From positions 2,301,001 to 2,365,000 of the forward strand of contig NC_064044.1 of NCBI RefSeq assembly GCF_932526225.1: DNA of 64,000 bases, in the 5' to 3' direction. The first letter of the stretch is position 1. Each line of letters begins with the position of its first letter. Origin of the DNA: Nematostella vectensis (Eukaryota; Cnidaria; Anthozoa; Actiniaria; Edwardsiidae). The notes under the pieces are model-generated. The model saw only the letters and a program-made list of their open reading frames with translations, was not told the origin of the DNA and searched no databases. The position numbers were made by a program, and so were the translations under genes. Positions 1-12,033 of the stretch are shown here, piece by piece.

Positions 1-124
1 TTTGCAGTCTTTTATTCAATACTTTCAAGGTTATCATGCAATTCTGTAGTTTGACTGGAAATATATACTTTTTTTCTATTCATTTACAGTTCTATATGTA
101 CAGTGTGACCATAGTCATGATTAC

Positions 125-141
125 AATTATTTATAATAATT
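125..141. repeat. AT-rich palindrome of module A
   Basis: AATTATT (125-131), a 3-nt spacer and AATAATT (135-141) form a short perfect inverted repeat. A subset of units (near 6617, 9394, 12169 and 15870) has the altered AATATTTTTT form, which weakens the palindrome and marks a subfamily. Confidence 0.7.
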
Positions 142-262
142 TTTACCCACTAACAGAAACCAACTTGACTGCAAAACACTCACTGTAAAGCATAAGATAT
201 TAGGCATTTCTTTCATGTGGCTGTGAGGTTGACCTGTCAACATCTACAGGGGCCACACTCAC

Positions 263-397
263 CTCGGAATCATAGGGGTCCATAAAAGCAAGGTGTCGCA
301 GAACCTTTCCCTGCCCTCCTTACCCTCTTTGATCAGGAACACCTGTGCAGCCGACACCCTTAGGTGGATGGGGTGCACAGGTGCTTTGGGTGTGGCC
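263..397 (-). pseudogene. Exon-like segment of module A (135 nt), first copy
   Basis: Read on the minus strand, this segment follows CATCTTCAG and ends at CCGAG before GTGAGT, so it has AG/GT borders. The open frame entering it runs through residues such as ATPKAPVHPIHL and KEGKEGRER, but after the 1-nt difference from the 6742-6877 copy it shifts and ends at a TGA made by the donor site. The protein family is not recognised. The same segment lies at unit start +262 to +396 in nearly every unit. A second upstream acceptor-like TTTTTACAG exists about 60 nt before it. Whether it is spliced is unknown; a frame-broken pseudo-exon is the cautious reading. Confidence 0.5.
340..383. repeat. 10-bp perfect inverted repeat inside the exon-like segment
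   Basis: CACCTGTGCA (340-349) pairs with TGCACAGGTG (374-383) across a 24-nt loop, and the loop contains a second CACC/GGTG pair. Each arm contains a CACCTG/CAGGTG E-box. It is present in the exon-like segment of almost all units; the right-hand arm is invariant wherever I compared it, and the AACCGAC variant (7756, 15159) falls in the loop beside the left arm. Confidence 0.7.
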
Positions 398-725
398 CTG
401 AAGATGGCACAGTGACCACAAGATGTACCAGAATGAAATTGTATATACTGTAAAAACATGTGAGTAGAAAACAGTCAATAGCCATGGAGTTTTTAGTGTG
501 TTGTACATGTTATACATGTTTTAGGATTTACCTAATTACTTACAGTATTTTTTTTAAATAGAATTTTTTACTTGTATAATATTTTATAGAAACTATGTTT
601 ATTGACAGTTTGTGGTCATTTTCTTTGAATTTAAGTCCCCCACATGTACCAAAAGCTCATAAGTCAGTATTAGAGTTTACTAAATTTCATTGTGTCAGGT
701 TCAGAGAGCTATTGAAAGCACTTAC

Positions 726-748
726 CATGGCACTGCCCCTTTAAATAG
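726..748 (-). pseudogene. Micro-exon-like 23-nt segment of module A, first copy
   Basis: On the minus strand a pyrimidine-rich run (CTCTTC followed by a T run) leads to ACAG, then 23 nt from CTATTTAAAG to CCATG, then GTAAGT. Both borders are close to the animal splice consensus. In the frame that fits the following exon it encodes LFKGAVP plus two bases. It recurs at about unit start +725 to +747 in every unit. Variants include a silent GTG/GTA change (plus-strand T at 5359, for example) and, near 52621 and 61071, a two-base change beside the acceptor that keeps the AG. It could also be a chance pair of splice motifs. Confidence 0.45.
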
Positions 749-836
749 CTGTAAAAAAAAAGAAGAGAAAATAGCTGGAGGGGGTCTCTGTTGGTTTTCT
801 TTTAGTTTTAGTTTTCTTTTATTATTATTTTTTTCT

Positions 837-854
837 GGGGTGGGGGGGTGGGGG
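837..854 (+). other. G-quadruplex-type tract, first copy
   Basis: GGGG, T, seven G, T, five G gives four runs of three or more G with 1-nt loops, a standard quadruplex pattern, followed by GGAGG. It recurs once per A unit directly after a T-rich run. Some units have weaker versions in which the first spacer is TT (near 6391, 7320, 9171) or TGT (near 11019, 13798), leaving only three G runs of three. The minus strand is correspondingly C-rich. Confidence 0.75.
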
Positions 855-3800
855 AAGGAGGAATTCAGCTTAAAATTGCCCATGGTCAATTCAACCAACT
901 AAGCAACTAGTACAAAAGATGTTGGTTTTGCAGTCTTTTATTCAATACTTTCAAGGTTATCATGCAATTCTGTAGTTTGACTGGAAATATATACTTTTTT
1001 TCTATTCATTTACAGTTCTATATGTACAGTGTGACCATAGTCATGATTACAATTATTTATAATAATTTTTACCCACTAACAGAAACCAACTTGACTGCAA
1101 AACACTCACTGTAAAGCATAAGATATTAGGCATTTCTTTCATGTGGCTGTGAGGTTGACCTGTCAACATCTACAGGGGCCACACTCACCTCGGAATCATA
1201 GGGGTCCATAAAAGCAAGGTGTCGCAGAACCTTTCCCTGCCCTCCTTACCCTCTTTGATCAGGAACACCTGTGCAGCCGACACCCTTAGGTGGATGGGGT
1301 GCACAGGTGCTTTGGGTGTGGCCCTGAAGATGGCACAGTGACCACAAGATGTACCAGAATGAAATTGTATATACTGTAAAAACATGTGAGTAGAAAACAG
1401 TCAATAGCCATGGAGTTTTTAGTGTGTTGTACATGTTATACATGTTTTAGGATTTACCTAATTACTTACAGTATTTTTTTTAAATAGAATTTTTTACTTG
1501 TATAATATTTTATAGAAACTATGTTTATTGACAGTTTGTGGTCATTTTCTTTGAATTTAAGTCCCCCACATGTACCAAAAGCTCATAAGTCAGTATTAGA
1601 GTTTACTAAATTTCATTGTGTCAGGTTCAGAGAGCTATTGAAAGCACTTACCATGGCACTGCCCCTTTAAATAGCTGTAAAAAAAAAGAAGAGAAAATAG
1701 CTGGAGGGGGTCTCTGTTGGTTTTCTTTTAGTTTTAGTTTTCTTTTATTATTATTTTTTTCTGGGGTGGGGGGGTGGGGGAAGGAGGAATTCAGCTTAAA
1801 ATTGCCCATGGTCAATTCAACCAACTAAGCAACTAGTACAAAAGATGTTGGTTTTGCAGTCTTTTATTCAATACTTTCAAGGTTATCATGCAATTCTGTA
1901 GTTTGACTGGAAATATATACTTTTTTTCTATTCATTTACAGTTCTATATGTACAGTGTGACCATAGTCATGATTACAATTATTTATAATAATTTTTACCC
2001 ACTAACAGAAACCAACTTGACTGCAAAACACTCACTGTAAAGCATAAGATATTAGGCATTTCTTTCATGTGGCTGTGAGGTTGACCTGTCAACATCTACA
2101 GGGGCCACACTCACCTCGGAATCATAGGGGTCCATAAAAGCAAGGTGTCGCAGAACCTTTCCCTGCCCTCCTTACCCTCTTTGATCAGGAACACCTGTGC
2201 AGCCGACACCCTTAGGTGGATGGGGTGCACAGGTGCTTTGGGTGTGGCCCTGAAGATGGCACAGTGACCACAAGATGTACCAGAATGAAATTGTATATAC
2301 TGTAAAAACATGTGAGTAGAAAACAGTCAATAGCCATGGAGTTTTTAGTGTGTTGTACATGTTATACATGTTTTAGGATTTACCTAATTACTTACAGTAT
2401 TTTTTTTAAATAGAATTTTTTACTTGTATAATATTTTATAGAAACTATGTTTATTGACAGTTTGTGGTCATTTTCTTTGAATTTAAGTCCCCCACATGTA
2501 CCAAAAGCTCATAAGTCAGTATTAGAGTTTACTAAATTTCATTGTGTCAGGTTCAGAGAGCTATTGAAAGCACTTACCATGGCACTGCCCCTTTAAATAG
2601 CTGTAAAAAAAAAGAAGAGAAAATAGCTGGAGGGGGTCTCTGTTGGTTTTCTTTTAGTTTTAGTTTTCTTTTATTATTATTTTTTTCTGGGGTGGGGGGG
2701 TGGGGGAAGGAGGAATTCAGCTTAAAATTGCCCATGGTCAATTCAACCAACTAAGCAACTAGTACAAAAGATGTTGGTTTTGCAGTCTTTTATTCAATAC
2801 TTTCAAGGTTATCATGCAATTCTGTAGTTTGACTGGAAATATATACTTTTTTTCTATTCATTTACAGTTCTATATGTACAGTGTGACCATAGTCATGATT
2901 ACAATTATTTATAATAATTTTTACCCACTAACAGAAACCAACTTGACTGCAAAACACTCACTGTAAAGCATAAGATATTAGGCATTTCTTTCATGTGGCT
3001 GTGAGGTTGACCTGTCAACATCTACAGGGGCCACACTCACCTCGGAATCATAGGGGTCCATAAAAGCAAGGTGTCGCAGAACCTTTCCCTGCCCTCCTTA
3101 CCCTCTTTGATCAGGAACACCTGTGCAGCCGACACCCTTAGGTGGATGGGGTGCACAGGTGCTTTGGGTGTGGCCCTGAAGATGGCACAGTGACCACAAG
3201 ATGTACCAGAATGAAATTGTATATACTGTAAAAACATGTGAGTAGAAAACAGTCAATAGCCATGGAGTTTTTAGTGTGTTGTACATGTTATACATGTTTT
3301 AGGATTTACCTAATTACTTACAGTATTTTTTTTAAATAGAATTTTTTACTTGTATAATATTTTATAGAAACTATGTTTATTGACAGTTTGTGGTCATTTT
3401 CTTTGAATTTAAGTCCCCCACATGTACCAAAAGCTCATAAGTCAGTATTAGAGTTTACTAAATTTCATTGTGTCAGGTTCAGAGAGCTATTGAAAGCACT
3501 TACCATGGCACTGCCCCTTTAAATAGCTGTAAAAAAAAAGAAGAGAAAATAGCTGGAGGGGGTCTCTGTTGGTTTTCTTTTAGTTTTAGTTTTCTTTTAT
3601 TATTATTTTTTTCTGGGGTGGGGGGGTGGGGGAAGGAGGAATTCAGCTTAAAATTGCCCATGGTCAATTCAACCAACTAAGCAACTAGTACAAAAGATGT
3701 TGGTTTTGCAGTCTTTTATTCAATACTTTCAAGGTTATCATGCAATTCTGTAGTTTGACTGGAAATATATACTTTTTTTCTATTCATTTACAGTTCTATA

Positions 3801-6741
3801 TGTACAGTGTGACCATAGTCATGATTACAATTATTTATAATAATTTTTACCCACTAACAGAAACCAACTTGACTGCAAAACACTCACTGTAAAGCATAAG
3901 ATATTAGGCATTTCTTTCATGTGGCTGTGAGGTTGACCTGTCAACATCTACAGGGGCCACACTCACCTCGGAATCATAGGGGTCCATAAAAGCAAGGTGT
4001 CGCAGAACCTTTCCCTGCCCTCCTTACCCTCTTTGATCAGGAACACCTGTGCAGCCGACACCCTTAGGTGGATGGGGTGCACAGGTGCTTTGGGTGTGGC
4101 CCTGAAGATGGCACAGTGACCACAAGATGTACCAGAATGAAATTGTATATACTGTAAAAACATGTGAGTAGAAAACAGTCAATAGCCATGGAGTTTTTAG
4201 TGTGTTGTACATGTTATACATGTTTTAGGATTTACCTAATTACTTACAGTATTTTTTTTAAATAGAATTTTTTACTTGTATAATATTTTATAGAAACTAT
4301 GTTTATTGACAGTTTGTGGTCATTTTCTTTGAATTTAAGTCCCCCACATGTACCAAAAGCTCATAAGTCAGTATTAGAGTTTACTAAATTTCATTGTGTC
4401 AGGTTCAGAGAGCTATTGAAAGCACTTACCATGGTACTGCCCCTTTAAATAGCTGTAAAAAAAAGAAGAGAAAATAGCTGGAGGGGGTCTCTGTTGTTTT
4501 TGTTTTAGTTTTAGTTTTCTTTTATTATTATTTTTTTCTGGGGTGGGGGGGTGGGGGAAGGAGGAATTCAGCTTAAAATTGCCCGTGTCAATTCAACCAA
4601 CTAAGCAACTAGTACAAAAGATGTTGGTTTTGCAGTCTTTTATTCAATACTTTCAAGGTTATCATGCAATTCTGTAGTTTGACTGGAAATATATACTTTT
4701 TTTCTATTCATTTACAGTTCTATATGTACAGTGTGACCATAGTCATGATTACAATTATTTATAATAATTTTTACCCACTAACAGAAACCAACTTGACTGC
4801 AAAACACTCACTGTAAAGCATAAGATATTAGGCATTTCTTTCATGTGGCTGTGAGGTTGACCTGTCAACATCTACAGGGGCCACACTCACCTCGGAATCA
4901 TAGGGGTCCATAAAAGCAAGGTGTCGCAGAACCTTTCCCTGCCCTCCTTACCCTCTTTGATCAGGAACACCTGTGCAGCCGACACCCTTAGGTGGATGGG
5001 GTGCACAGGTGCTTTGGGTGTGGCCCTGAAGATGGCACAGTGACCACAAGATGTACCAGAATGAAATTGTATATACTGTAAAAACATGTGAGTAGAAAAC
5101 AGTCAATAGCCATGGAGTTTTTAGTGTGTTGTACATGTTATACATGTTTTAGGATTTACCTAATTACTTACAGTATTTTTTTTAAATAGAATTTTTTACT
5201 TGTATAATATTTTATAGAAACTATGTTTATTGACAGTTTGTGGTCATTTTCTTTGAATTTAAGTCCCCCACATGTACCAAAAGCTCATAAGTCAGTATTA
5301 GAGTTTACTAAATTTCATTGTGTCAGGTTCAGAGAGCTATTGAAAGCACTTACCATGGTACTGCCCCTTTAAATAGCTGTAAAAAAAAGAAGAGAAAATA
5401 GCTGGAGGGGGTCTCTGTTGTTTTTGTTTTAGTTTTAGTTTTCTTTTATTATTATTTTTTTCTGGGGTGGGGGGGTGGGGGAAGGAGGAATTCAGCTTAA
5501 AATTGCCCGTGGTCAATTCAACCAACTAAGCAACTAGTACAAAAGATGTTGGTTTTGCAGTCTTTTATTCAATACTTTCAAGGTTATCATGCAATTCTGT
5601 AGTTTGACTGGAAATATATACTTTTTTTCTATTCATTTACAGTTCTATATGTACAGTGTGACCATAGTCATGATTACAATTATTTATAATAATTTTTACC
5701 CACTAACAGAAACCAACTTGACTGCAAAACACTCACTGTAAAGCATAAGATATTAGGCATTTCTTTCATGTGGCTGTGAGGTTGACCTGTCAACATCTAC
5801 AGGGGCCACACTCACCTCGGAATCATAGGGGTCCATAAAAGCAAGGTGTCGCAGAACCTTTCCCTGCCCTCCTTACCCTCTTTGATCAGGAACACCTGTG
5901 CAGCCGACACCCTTAGGTGGATGGGGTGCACAGGTGCTTTGGGTGTGGCCCTGAAGATGGCACAGTGACCACAAGATGTACCAGAATGAAATTGTATATA
6001 CTGTAAAAACATGTGAGTAGAAAACAGTCAATAGCCATGGAGTTTTTAGTGTGTTGTACATGTTATACATGTTTTAGGATTTACCTAATTACTTACAGTA
6101 TTTTTTTTAAATAGAATTTTTTACTTGTATAATATTTTATAGAAACTATGTTTATTGACAGTTTGTGGTCATTTTCTTTGAATTTAAGTCCCCCACATGT
6201 ACCAAAAGCTCATAAGTCAGTATTAGAGTTTACTAAATTTCATTGTGTCAGGTTCAGAGAGCTATTGAAAGCACTTACCATGGCACTGCCCCTTTAAATA
6301 GCTGTAAAAAAAAAGAAGAGAAAATAGCTGGAGGGGGTCTCTGTTGGTTTTCTTTTAGTTTTAGTTTTCTTTTATTATTATTTTTTTCTGGGGTTGGGGG
6401 GTGGGGGAAGGAGGAATTCAGCTTAAAATTGCCCGTGGTCAATTCAACCAACTAAGCAACTAGTACAAAAGATGTTGGTTTTGCAGTCTTTTATTCAATA
6501 CTTTCAAGGTTATCATGCAATTCTGTAGTTTGACTGGAAATATATACTTTTTTTCTATTCATTTACAGTTCTATATGTACAGTGTGACCATAGTCATGAT
6601 TACAATTATTTATAATATTTTTTACCCACTAACAGAAACCAACTTGACTGCAAAACACTCACTGTAAAGCATAAGATATTAGGCATTTCTTTCATGTGGC
6701 TGTGAGGTTGACCTGTCAACATCTACAGGGGCCACACTCAC

Positions 6742-6877
6742 CTCGGAATCATAGGGGTCCATAAAAGCAAGGTGTCGCAGCAACCTTTCCCTGCCCTCCT
6801 TACCCTCTTTCATCAGGAACACCTGTGCAGCCGACACCCTTAGGTGGATGGGGTGCACAGGTGCTTTGGGTGTGGCC
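6742..6877 (-). pseudogene. Exon-like segment with open frame, the only 136-nt copy
   Basis: This copy has one extra C on the plus strand at about 6781. On the minus strand the frame then stays open through the whole exon and across the donor, giving LLRHLAFMDPYDSE before GTGAGT in place of the frameshifted end of the other copies. It enters in phase 2 and leaves in phase 0. With the 23-nt micro-exon upstream (7206-7228) the pair totals 159 nt, or 53 codons, and would join in frame to the next unit's micro-exon (6279-6301). It may be the ancestral coding form or a private insertion. Neighbouring units of the same variant group lack the C, which favours insertion. The family is not recognised. 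Confidence 0.5.
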
Positions 6878-7205
6878 CTGAAGATGGCACAGTGACCACA
6901 AGATGTACCAGAATGAAATTGTATATACTGTAAAAACATGTGAGTAGAAAACAGTCAATAGCCATGGAGTTTTTAGTGTGTTGTACATGTTATACATGTT
7001 TTAGGATTTACCTAGTTACTTACAGTATTTTTTTTAAATAGAATTTTTTACTTGTATAATATTTTATAGAAACTATGTTTATTGACAGTTTGTGGTCATT
7101 TTCTTTGAATTTAAGTCCCCCACATGTACCAAAAGCTCATAAGTCAGTATTAGAGTTTACTAAATTTCATTGTGTCAGGTTCAGAGAGCTATTGAAAGCA
7201 CTTAC

Positions 7206-7228
7206 CATGGCACTGCCCCTTTAAATAG
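7206..7228 (-). pseudogene. Micro-exon partner of the 136-nt exon
   Basis: Same 23-nt segment as at 726-748, in the unit that carries the open 136-nt exon, separated from it by a 328-nt putative intron (6878-7205). Read from phase 0 it ends with TG, and the first base of the downstream exon completes TGG, so the join reads LFKGAVPW then ATPK. The AG before it and GTAAGT after it are intact. Confidence 0.42.
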
Positions 7229-9258
7229 CTGTAAAAAAAAAGAAGAGAAAATAGCTGGAGGGGGTCTCTGTTGGTTTTCTTTTAGTTTTAGTTTTCTTTT
7301 ATTATTATTTTTTTCTGGGGTTGGGGGGTGGGGGAAGGAGGAATTCAGCTTAAAATTGCCCATGGTCAATTCAACCAACTAAGCAACTAGTACAAAAGAT
7401 GTTGGTTTTGCAGTCTTTTATTCAATACTTTCAAGGTTATCATGCAATTCTGTAGTTTGACTGGAAATATATACTTTTTTTCTATTCATTTACAGTTCTA
7501 TATGTACAGTGTGACCATAGTCATGATTACAATTATTTATAATAATTTTTACCCACTAACAGAAACCAACTTGACTGCAAAACACTCACTGTAATGCATA
7601 AGATATTAGGCATTTCTTTCATGTGGCTGTGAGGTTGACCTGTCAACATCTACAGGGGCCACACTCACCTCGGAATCATAGGGGTCCATAAAAGCAAGGT
7701 GTCGCAGAACCTTTCCCTGCCCTCCTTACCCTCTTTCATCAGGAACACCTGTGCAACCGACACCCTTAGGTGGATGGGGTGCACAGGTGCTTTGGGTGTG
7801 GCCCTGAAGATGGCACAGTGACCACAAGATGTACCAGAATGAAATTGTATATACTGTAAAAACATGTGAGTAGAAAACAGTCAATAGCCATGGAGTTTTT
7901 AGTGTGTTGTACATGTTATACATGTTTTAGGATTTACCTAATTACTTACAGTATTTTTTTTAAATAGAATTTTTTACTTGTATAATATTTTATAGAAACT
8001 ATGTTTATTGACAGTTTGTGGTCATTTTCTTTGAATTTAAGTCCCCCACATGTACCAAAAGCTCATAAGTCAGTATTAGAGTTTACTAAATTTCATTGTG
8101 TCAGGTTCAGAGAGCTATTGAAAGCACTTACCATGGCACTGCCCCTTTAAATAGCTGTAAAAAAAAAGAAGAGAAAATAGCTGGAGGGGGTCTCTGTTGG
8201 TTTTCTTTTAGTTTTAGTTTTCTTTTATTATTATTTTTTTCTGGGGTGGGGGGGTGGGGGAAGGAGGAATTCAGCTTAAAATTGCCCATGGTCAATTCAA
8301 CCAACTAAGCAACTAGTACAAAAGATGTTGGTTTTGCAGTCTTTTATTCAATACTTTCAAGGTTATCATGCAATTCTGTAGTTTGACTGGAAATATATAC
8401 TTTTTTTCTATTCATTTACAGTTCTATATGTACAGTGTGACCATAGTCATGATTACAATTATTTATAATAATTTTTACCCACTAACAGAAACCAACTTGA
8501 CTGCAAAACACTCACTGTAAAGCATAAGATATTAGGCATTTCTTTCATGTGGCTGTGAGGTTGACCTGTCAACATCTACAGGGGCCACACTCACCTCGGA
8601 ATCATAGGGGTCCATAAAAGCAAGGTGTCGCAGAACCTTTCCCTGCCCTCCTTACCCTCTTTCATCAGGAACACCTGTGCAGCCGACACCCTTAGGTGGA
8701 TGGGGTGCACAGGTGCTTTGGGTGTGGCCCTGAAGATGGCACAGTGACCACAAGATGTACCAGAATGAAATTGTATATACTGTAAAAACATGTGAGTAGA
8801 AAACAGTCAATAGCCATGGAGTTTTTAGTGTGTTGTACATGTTATACATGTTTTAGGATTTACCTAATTACTTACAGTATTTTTTTTAAATAGAATTTTT
8901 TACTTGTATAATATTTTATAGAAACTATGTTTATTGACAGTTTGTGGTCATTTTCTTTGAATTTAAGTCCCCCACATGTACCAAAAGCTCATAAGTCAGT
9001 ATTAGAGTTTACTAAATTTCATTGTGTCAGGTTCAGAGAGCTATTGAAAGCACTTACCATGGCACTGCCCCTTTAAATAGCTGTAAAAAAAAAGAAGAGA
9101 AAATAGCTGGAGGGGGTCTCTGTTGGTTTTCTTTTAGTTTTAGTTTTCTTTTATTATTTTTTTTTTCTGGGGTTGGGGGGTGGGGGAAGGAGGAATTCAG
9201 CTTAAAATTGCCCGTGGTCAATTCAACCAACTAAGCAACTAGTACAAAAGATGTTGGT

Positions 9259-12033
9259 TTTGCAGTCTTTTATTCAATACTTTCAAGGTTATCATGCAAT
9301 TCTGTAGTTTGACTGGAAATATATACTTTTTTTCTATTCATTTACAGTTCTATATGTACAGTGTGACCATAGTCATGATTACAATTATTTATAATATTTT
9401 TTACCCACTAACAGAAACCAACTTGACTGCAAAACACTCACTGTAAAGCATAAGATATTAGGCATTTCTTTCATGTGGCTGTGAGGTTGACCTGTCAACA
9501 TCTACAGGGGCCACACTCACCTCGGAATCATAGGGGTCCATAAAAGCAAGGTGTCGCAGAACCTTTCCCTGCCCTCCTTACCCTCTTTCATCAGGAACAC
9601 CTGTGCAGCCGACACCCTTAGGTGGATGGGGTGCACAGGTGCTTTGGGTGTGGCCCTGAAGATGGCACAGTGACCACAAGATGTACCAGAATGAAATTGT
9701 ATATACTGTAAAAACATGTGAGTAGAAAACAGTCAATAGCCATGGAGTTTTTAGTGTGTTGTACATGTTATACATGTTTTAGGATTTACCTAGTTACTTA
9801 CAGTATTTTTTTTAAATAGAATTTTTTACTTGTATAATATTTTATAGAAACTATGTTTATTGACAGTTTGTGGTCATTTTCTTTGAATTTAAGTCCCCCA
9901 CATGTACCAAAAGCTCATAAGTCAGTATTAGAGTTTACTAAATTTCATTGTGTCAGGTTCAGAGAGCTATTGAAAGCACTTACCATGGCACTGCCCCTTT
10001 AAATAGCTGTAAAAAAAAGAAGAGAAAATAGCTGGAGGGGGTCTCTGTTGTTTTTGTTTTAGTTTTAGTTTTCTTTTATTATTATTTTTTTCTGGGGTGG
10101 GGGGGTGGGGGAAGGAGGAATTCAGCTTAAAATTGCCCATGGTCAATTCAACCAACTAAGCAACTAGTACAAAAGATGTTGGTTTTGCAGTCTTTTATTC
10201 AATACTTTCAAGGTTATCATGCAATTCTGTAGTTTGACTGGAAATATATACTTTTTTCTATTCATTTACAGTTCTATATGTACAGTGTGACCATAGTCAT
10301 GATTACAATTATTTATAATAATTTTTACCCACTAACAGAAACCAACTTGACTGCAAAACACTCACTGTAAAGCATAAGATATTAGGCATTTCTTTCATGT
10401 GGCTGTGAGGTTGACCTGTCAACATCTACAGGGGCCACACTCACCTCGGAATCATAGGGGTCCATAAAAGCAAGGTGTCGCAGAACCTTTCCCTGCCCTC
10501 CTTACCCTCTTTGATCAGGAACACCTGTGCAGCCGACACCCTTAGGTGGATGGGGTGCACAGGTGCTTTGGGTGTGGCCCTGAAGATGGCACAGTGACCA
10601 CAAGATGTACCAGAATGAAATTGTATATACTGTAAAAACATGTGAGTAGAAAACAGTCAATAGCCATGGAGTTTTTAGTGTGTTGTACATGTTATACATG
10701 TTTTAGGATTTACCTAATTACTTACAGTATTTTTTTTAAATAGAATTTTTTACTTGTATAATATTTTATAGAAACTATGTTTATTGACAGTTTGTGGTCA
10801 TTTTCTTTGAATTTAAGTCCCCCACATGTACCAAAAGCTCATAAGTCAGTATTAGAGTTTACTAAATTTCATTGTGTCAGGTTCAGAGAGCTATTGAAAG
10901 CACTTACCATGGTACTGCCCCTTTAAATAGCTGTAAAAAAAAGAAGAGAAAATAGCTGGAGGGGGTCTCTGTTGTTTTTGTTTTAGTTTTAGTTTTCTTT
11001 TATTATTATTTTTTTCTGGGGTGTGGGGGTGGGGGAAGGAGGAATTCAGCTTAAAATTGCCCGTGGTCAATTCAACCAACTAAGCAACTAGTACAAAAGA
11101 TGTTGGTTTTGCAGTCTTTTATTCAATACTTTCAAGGTTATCATGCAATTCTGTAGTTTGACTGGAAATATATACTTTTTTTCTATTCATTTACAGTTCT
11201 ATATGTACAGTGTGACCATAGTCATGATTACAATTATTTATAATAATTTTTACCCACTAACAGAAACCAACTTGACTGCAAAACACTCACTGTAAAGCAT
11301 AAGATATTAGGCATTTCTTTCATGTGGCTGTGAGGTTGACCTGTCAACATCTACAGGGGCCACACTCACCTCGGAATCATAGGGGTCCATAAAAGCAAGG
11401 TGTCGCAGAACCTTTCCCTGCCCTCCTTACCCTCTTTGATCAGGAACACCTGTGCAGCCGACACCCTTAGGTGTATGGGGTGCACAGGTGCTTTGGGTGT
11501 GGCCCTAAAGATGGCACAGTGACCACAAGATGTACCAGAATGAAATTGTATATACTGTAAAAACATGTGAGTAGAAAACAGTCAATAGCCATGGAGTTTT
11601 TAGTGTGTTGTACATGTTATACATGTTTTAGGATTTACCTAATTACTTACAGTATTTTTTTTAAATAGAATTTTTTACTTGTATAATATTTTATAGAAAC
11701 TATGTTTATTGACAGTTTGTGGTCATTTTCTTTGAATTTAAGTCCCCCACATGTACCAAAAGCTCATAAGTCAGTATTAGAGTTTACTAAATTTCATTGT
11801 GTCAGGTTCAGAGAGCTATTGAAAGCACTTACCATGGCACTGCCCCTTTAAATAGCTGTAAAAAAAAAGAAGAGAAAATAGCTGGAGGGGGTCTCTGTTG
11901 GTTTTCTTTTAGTTTTAGTTTTCTTTTATTATTATTTTTTTCTGGGGTTGGGGGGTGGGGGAAGGAGGAATTAAGCTTAAAATTGCCCATGGTCAATTCA
12001 ACCAACTAAGCAACTAGTACAAAAGATGTTGGT
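9259..12033. repeat. Three-unit block, first copy (2,775 bp)
   Basis: This block of three A units matches the next three at a shift of exactly 2,775 bases. Shared private variants support it. The first unit of each block has the AATATTTTTT form of the AT palindrome. The second has six rather than seven T in the run near its start (about 10251 and 13026) and GTGTGGGGG in the G tract. The third has CCCTAAAG at the exon acceptor (11508 and 14280) and AATTAAGC after the G tract. This is evidence of a recent multi-unit duplication inside the array. Confidence 0.88.

Noticed and set aside
320-517. 65-codon minus-strand ATG frame with a hydrophobic stretch, repeated in most units
   Set aside because: It crosses the putative acceptor of the exon-like segment in another frame and ends in the middle of it. 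It recurs only because the DNA is repeated, and nothing identifies it as a gene.
690-902. 70-codon plus-strand frame repeated in many units
   Set aside because: It begins at TTG, not ATG, and is mostly translation of T-rich and G-rich runs. Its end changes with homopolymer length between copies.
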